Program-made: the position numbers and the translations under genes
Shown: positions 5,316-8,114 of the stretch, in pieces
Position numbering within the stretch: position 1 is the stretch's first letter
Layout: each line of letters opens with the position of its first letter
DNA from: Clostridium sp. UBA6640
Lineage (GTDB): Bacteria > Bacillota > Clostridia > Clostridiales > Clostridiaceae
Assembly (NCBI RefSeq): GCF_002455975.1
Contig: NZ_DKLM01000156.1
Location: forward strand, 1,496-9,609
Length of the DNA stretch: 8,114 nt
Direction: 5' to 3'
Notes under the pieces: model-generated
What the model was told of the DNA's origin: nothing
The model's input: only the letters and a program-made list of their open reading frames with translations
Databases searched by the model: none

Positions 5316-5327
5316 TGGTAATTACAA
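5316..5327. promoter_or_regulatory. Second, degenerate operator-like site ahead of agaS
   Basis: TGGTAATTACAA has the TGGT-N4-ACnA layout of the site at 4531-4542 and is symmetric at 10 of 12 positions. It sits between the gntR stop (5299) and the agaS start (5377). It overlaps a weak possible promoter: TTAACT at 5311-5316 and an extended -10, TGACATAAT, at 5333-5341, with a long 19-base spacer. If real, it would let the regulator control agaS separately from itself. Confidence 0.45.
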
Positions 5328-5352
5328 CATGATGACATAATGACATCATGTT
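5326..5352. repeat. 9-bp inverted repeat in the gntR-agaS gap
   Basis: AACATGATG (5326-5334) and CATCATGTT (5344-5352) are perfect inverted repeats around a 9-base centre. The direct repeat TGACATAATGACAT runs across that centre. No T-run follows, so this is not a normal intrinsic terminator. It could be a binding site for another regulator or an mRNA hairpin tuning expression between gntR and agaS. The agaS ribosome binding site (AGGGTG at 5366-5371) begins 14 bases downstream. Confidence 0.6.
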
Positions 5353-5376
5353 ATTATGTGTTATGAGGGTGATGAA

Positions 5377-6546
5377 ATGTTTGGATTTAATGAAGAAAAG
5401 TGGAAAGAATTGAATGGAATTAATACAGCTAAAGAAATATATCAACAACCAGAACTTTGGCTTAAAACATTAGAAATAATTGAAAGTAATAAAGATAATA
5501 TCAACAATTTCATAGATGAAAGGCTTAGAAAAGAAAAGGTTAGAGTGATATTTACAGGAGCTGGTACCTCTGCCTATGTAGGGGAAGTAGTAATTCCTTA
5601 TTTAAATAAAAGAAAGGAATATATTTTTGAAGCTATCCCTACGACGGATATAGTTTCTAATCCTGACTCATATTTTAAAAAGCATATTCCTACAATATTA
5701 GTATCTTTTGCCCGTTCAGGGGATAGTCCTGAAAGTGTTGCAGCTTATGACTTAGCTAATGAGTTAGTTGATGATATAAGTCATATATTTATTACATGCA
5801 ATTCAAGAGGAAAATTAGCAAAAATGTCTGAGAAAAATAAAAATACTCTTTTACTACTTATGCCGGATAAATCTAATGATTTAGGATTTGCAATGACCAG
5901 CAGTTTCACCTGTATGACCATTGCAGCATCATTAATTTTTGATATGGAAAATCTTGAAGAAAATAAAAAACAGATATCTGAAATGTCCGCCATTGGCAGA
6001 AACATAATAGATGAGGGCTACAAAGAAGAAAAAGAATTATTAGATTATGATTATAAGAGAGTTGTATATTTGGGATCTAGCAGTTTCTTTGGAATTTCAA
6101 AAGAAAGCTCATTAAAGCTATTGGAATTAACTAGAGGACAAATTATATCTTTTAATGAAACAGTATTAGGTTTTAGACATGGTCCTAAATCTATTGTAGA
6201 TGATAAAACTTTAATATTTTTATATGTATCCATAGATGATTATACGAGAAAGTATGATATGGATATGTTGAATGAAGTTTATAATAATGCTGGAGAACAT
6301 AAAATAATTTCAATCACAAAGGAACATGATGAAGATGCCGAAAAGAATTCAAATCATCAGCTTTGTTTAAGTAAATGTCCAATTAAAATAGATAATGAAA
6401 TTTATATATCATTGCTATATCTGCTTTATGCTCAGATATTTGCACTATTATACTCAGTAAAAGCTAATGTAGAGCCGGATAACCCTAATCCAAGCGGCAT
6501 TGTCAATAGAGTGGTTAAGGGTGTATCAATTTATAGTTATGAATAG
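5377..6546 (+). CDS. agaS: AgaS-type sugar-phosphate isomerase/deaminase (tandem SIS domains)
   Basis: The product is 389 aa, close to the ~384 aa of E. coli AgaS. SIS domain 1 (about 47-185) has the phosphosugar loop GAGTSAYVG at 61-69 and SFARSGDSPES at 110-120. SIS domain 2 (about 225-330) has YLGSSSFFGISKESSLKLLE at 231-250 and FRHGPKS at 266-272, matching the GlmS isomerase-type active-site loop. The PDNPNPSGIVNRVVKGVSIY end at 367-386 is diagnostic of the AgaS/GlmS-like group. There is no glutamine amidotransferase domain, so it is not GlmS. Family members deaminate and isomerise galactosamine-6-phosphate to tagatose-6-phosphate in the cytoplasm. Exact substrate here is inferred; a glucosamine- or fructosamine-6-phosphate enzyme is the main alternative. 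I chose ATG 5377 because AGGGTG (5366-5371) is spaced correctly; the in-frame ATG-like extension to 5356 has no ribosome binding site. Confidence 0.88.
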   Translation: MFGFNEEKWKELNGINTAKEIYQQPELWLKTLEIIESNKDNINNFIDERLRKEKVRVIFTGAGTSAYVGEVVIPYLNKRKEYIFEAIPTTDIVSNPDSYFKKHIPTILVSFARSGDSPESVAAYDLANELVDDISHIFITCNSRGKLAKMSEKNKNTLLLLMPDKSNDLGFAMTSSFTCMTIAASLIFDMENLEENKKQISEMSAIGRNIIDEGYKEEKELLDYDYKRVVYLGSSSFFGISKESSLKLLELTRGQIISFNETVLGFRHGPKSIVDDKTLIFLYVSIDDYTRKYDMDMLNEVYNNAGEHKIISITKEHDEDAEKNSNHQLCLSKCPIKIDNEIYISLLYLLYAQIFALLYSVKANVEPDNPNPSGIVNRVVKGVSIYSYE

Positions 6547-6721
6547 TAGCTATAAAAATATATTTAAATAGCGTAAGTCGATATATAGTAGTAAATTATA
6601 AAATGAAATTAGGAAGTCATTATTTCTTATTTAAAACTGTGTAACCTTTCATATATATTAAAAATTTTAAAAATAGTGTGAATAATTTTACACTATCATA
6701 TATTTTAAGGGGGAAAATATT
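6547..6721. promoter_or_regulatory. agaS to sugar-binding-protein intergenic region with a 24-bp palindrome
   Basis: This 175-base gap has no clear terminator; only a 5-bp GCTAT/ATAGC pair lies just after agaS. The striking element is at 6673-6696. ATAGTGT pairs perfectly with ACACTAT and the pairing extends inwards, with one G-T, to a TAAT centre. Its core, TGTGAATAATTTTACA, resembles a CRP/FNR-type half-site pair, with one base off TGTGA-N6-TCACA. It also loosely recalls catabolite-responsive elements, but without the central CG. It lies 25 bases before the lipoprotein start codon, just ahead of the ribosome binding site AAGGGGG (6707-6713). It is either an operator or an mRNA hairpin. I see no TGGT-N4-ACCA site here and no convincing sigma-A promoter. 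Confidence 0.5.
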
Positions 6722-7996
6722 ATGAAATTTAAAAGGATGGTTGGCACTATTCTCTCCGTAATTATAGTGACTATAATGCTTGCTGGATGCAGCGGAGAAA
6801 CTAATGACAAAACTACTAGTAATGACGACAATGTAACTTTAACCTTTGGACTATGGGATAAGTATCAAGAACCAATACTTCGCGAAATAGCTAACAAATT
6901 TGAAGAACAGAACTCGAATATCAAAATTGATATTCAATTAACACCTTATGGCCAATATTGGACAAAACTAGAAGCTGCTGCTACTGGTGAAGTTCTTCCA
7001 GATATATTCTGGATAAATGGTCCCAATATAGTTAAATATGCATCAAATGGAATACTGTTACCTATTGATGATAAGGTGAAAGAAGATAATATGGACTTAA
7101 GTTTGTACCCAGAAAGCTTAGTAAAATTATATACTGTTGATGATAAGCTATATGGTATTCCAAAAGATTGGGATTTAACAGCGTTATGGTATAACAAGAA
7201 ATTATTTGATGAGAAAGGCGTAGAATATCCAAATGAAAATTGGACATGGAATGATATGGTTGAAGCGGCTAGAAAATTAACGGACAAAGAAAAAGGCGTT
7301 TATGGAATAGCTGCAAGACCTGATACACAAGAAGGCCTTTATAACTCAATACCTCAGAGTGGTGGATTTATAATTTCAGAGGATAGAAAAAAATCAGGAT
7401 ATAGCTCTCCTGAAGCTATTGAAGGAACACAAATATGGATAGATCTTATAAAAGATGGATTATCACCTACTATAGAAGAAATGTCAGATACCTCCGAAAT
7501 AGACATGTTTAAGGCTGAGAGACTAGCTATGGTTAACGCAGCTTCATGGGATGTACCTGTATTTATGGAAAATGAATTGATAAAAGATCATATTGATTTG
7601 ACTGTAATGCCATTGATTAAAAAGCGTGCAGCAGTAATACATGGATTGAGTAATGTAATTTCTGCTAATACAAAGTATCCTAAAGAAGCTTGGGAGTTTG
7701 TGAAATTCCTTGGAGGTAAAGAAGCAAATGACATTTCGGCAAAGTCAGGAGTGGTTATTCCTGCACGTATGGATGTATTAGATATATGGAAAGATACTTA
7801 TCCTAACCTAAATCTTCAAGCATATGTTGATGGACTGAACTATTCAATAATCTATCCAGTGTCAAAAAACACACCAAAATGGAATGATATTGAACTCAAA
7901 TATATTAAGGAAATGTGGTCTGGAAAAATATCCGTTGAAGAAGGATTGAAAAAAATCGGTGAGGAAATGGACGAAGCACTTCAGCAAGAAAAGTAG
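6722..7996 (+). CDS. ABC transporter sugar-binding lipoprotein (extracellular solute-binding family 1)
   Basis: The product is 424 aa. It has a lipoprotein signal peptide with lipobox LAGC and the lipid-bearing Cys at residue 23. The mature part is a two-lobe periplasmic-type binding protein of the MalE class. It begins VTLTFGLWDKYQEPILREIA at 38-57. Other typical features are LPDIFWINGPN at 92-102, a YGIPKDWDLTALWYNKKLFD stretch at 144-163, and NWTWNDMVEAARKLTD at 173-188. The KEAWEFVKFLGGKEAN helix near 321-336 is also typical. It would deliver a sugar or oligosaccharide to a membrane permease pair, with an ATPase supplied elsewhere. Position after gntR and agaS points to an amino-sugar-containing substrate, which is inference; the family does not reveal the ligand. 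The ribosome binding site is AAGGGGG, eight bases before ATG 6722. The 175-base gap before it suggests an additional promoter or processing site. Confidence 0.92.
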   Translation: MKFKRMVGTILSVIIVTIMLAGCSGETNDKTTSNDDNVTLTFGLWDKYQEPILREIANKFEEQNSNIKIDIQLTPYGQYWTKLEAAATGEVLPDIFWINGPNIVKYASNGILLPIDDKVKEDNMDLSLYPESLVKLYTVDDKLYGIPKDWDLTALWYNKKLFDEKGVEYPNENWTWNDMVEAARKLTDKEKGVYGIAARPDTQEGLYNSIPQSGGFIISEDRKKSGYSSPEAIEGTQIWIDLIKDGLSPTIEEMSDTSEIDMFKAERLAMVNAASWDVPVFMENELIKDHIDLTVMPLIKKRAAVIHGLSNVISANTKYPKEAWEFVKFLGGKEANDISAKSGVVIPARMDVLDIWKDTYPNLNLQAYVDGLNYSIIYPVSKNTPKWNDIELKYIKEMWSGKISVEEGLKKIGEEMDEALQQEK

Positions 7997-8114
7997 GATA
8001 AAAAATAATATTGGTGTAGCTATAGGGTTCATTAATGAAAATTTAACTTATACAGGATTTTAATTTCCATAACAAAAAATCTTTTTTATGAATGAAAAAT
8101 TAAGAATGAAAGAT
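7997..8114. other. Right edge of the window, no gene visible
   Basis: After the lipoprotein stop there is a perfect 12-bp palindrome, TTCATTAATGAA (8028-8039), and an A-rich/T-rich stretch, AAAAAATCTTTTTT, with no proper loop for a terminator. No start codon with a good ribosome binding site is seen. Transport permease genes, if present, would begin beyond the window. Confidence 0.5.

Noticed and set aside
6946..7287. 113-codon minus-strand frame inside the sugar-binding-protein gene
   Set aside because: It is antisense to a gene with clear family motifs throughout; no start signals and no recognisable protein features.
8028..8114. Terminator at the right edge (AAAAAATCTTTTTT and TTCATTAATGAA)
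   Set aside because: Both are AT-only or loop-less palindromes without a GC-containing stem, so they do not make a credible intrinsic terminator.

Overview
The window is strongly AT-rich. Its genes carry canonical Gram-positive ribosome binding sites (AGGAGG/AGGTG types), lysine- and isoleucine-rich coding sequence with many AAA and ATA codons, clostridial-looking lipoproteins and U-tailed hairpin terminators. It looks like chromosomal DNA of a Clostridium-type Firmicute. All eight intact genes I accept lie on the + strand. There are no rRNA or tRNA genes, CRISPR arrays or recognisable transposases.

Layout. (1) Positions 95-1267 hold two genes for proteins without signal peptides. The first has an N-terminal DNRLRE-type beta domain and a C-terminal module; the second (85 aa) is essentially that C-terminal module alone. 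Both have the same 11-bp AT-rich motif upstream. (2) Positions 1371-1990 hold a hairpin terminator, a small 3-4 TM membrane protein with no good ribosome binding site, and a second terminator. (3) Positions 2057-4297 hold two exported proteins: a 365-aa protein with a signal peptide and two tandem stalk-type (copper amine oxidase N-terminal-like) repeats, and a 199-aa lipoprotein. Each is followed by a copy of the same ~210-bp repeat, made of a long hairpin/terminator plus a broken small reading frame. The two copies are broken at different places. (4) Positions 4298-4570 are a gene-free stretch with a 19-bp tandem repeat and a good sigma-A promoter. (5) Positions 4571-7996 are an amino-sugar locus: a GntR/HutC-type regulator, an AgaS-type sugar-phosphate isomerase/deaminase and a sugar-binding ABC lipoprotein.

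How the genes work together. The last three genes fit a galactosamine/N-acetylgalactosamine-type uptake and catabolism unit. The lipoprotein would capture the sugar outside the cell, AgaS would convert the amino-sugar phosphate to a ketose phosphate, and the GntR protein would sense a phosphorylated sugar. A perfect 12-bp palindrome (TGGTACGTACCA) just after the regulator's promoter has the TGGT-N4-ACCA layout of HutC-subfamily (DasR/NagR-type) operators, and a 10/12-symmetric version lies ahead of agaS. Permeases, ATPase, kinase, aldolase and deacetylase are not in the window and may follow its right edge.

The most unusual content is the duplicated hairpin-plus-broken-ORF repeat and the DNRLRE/stand-alone-module gene pair. 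I cannot name a family for either the broken small protein or the shared module. I found no evidence of a complete new defence or mobile system.
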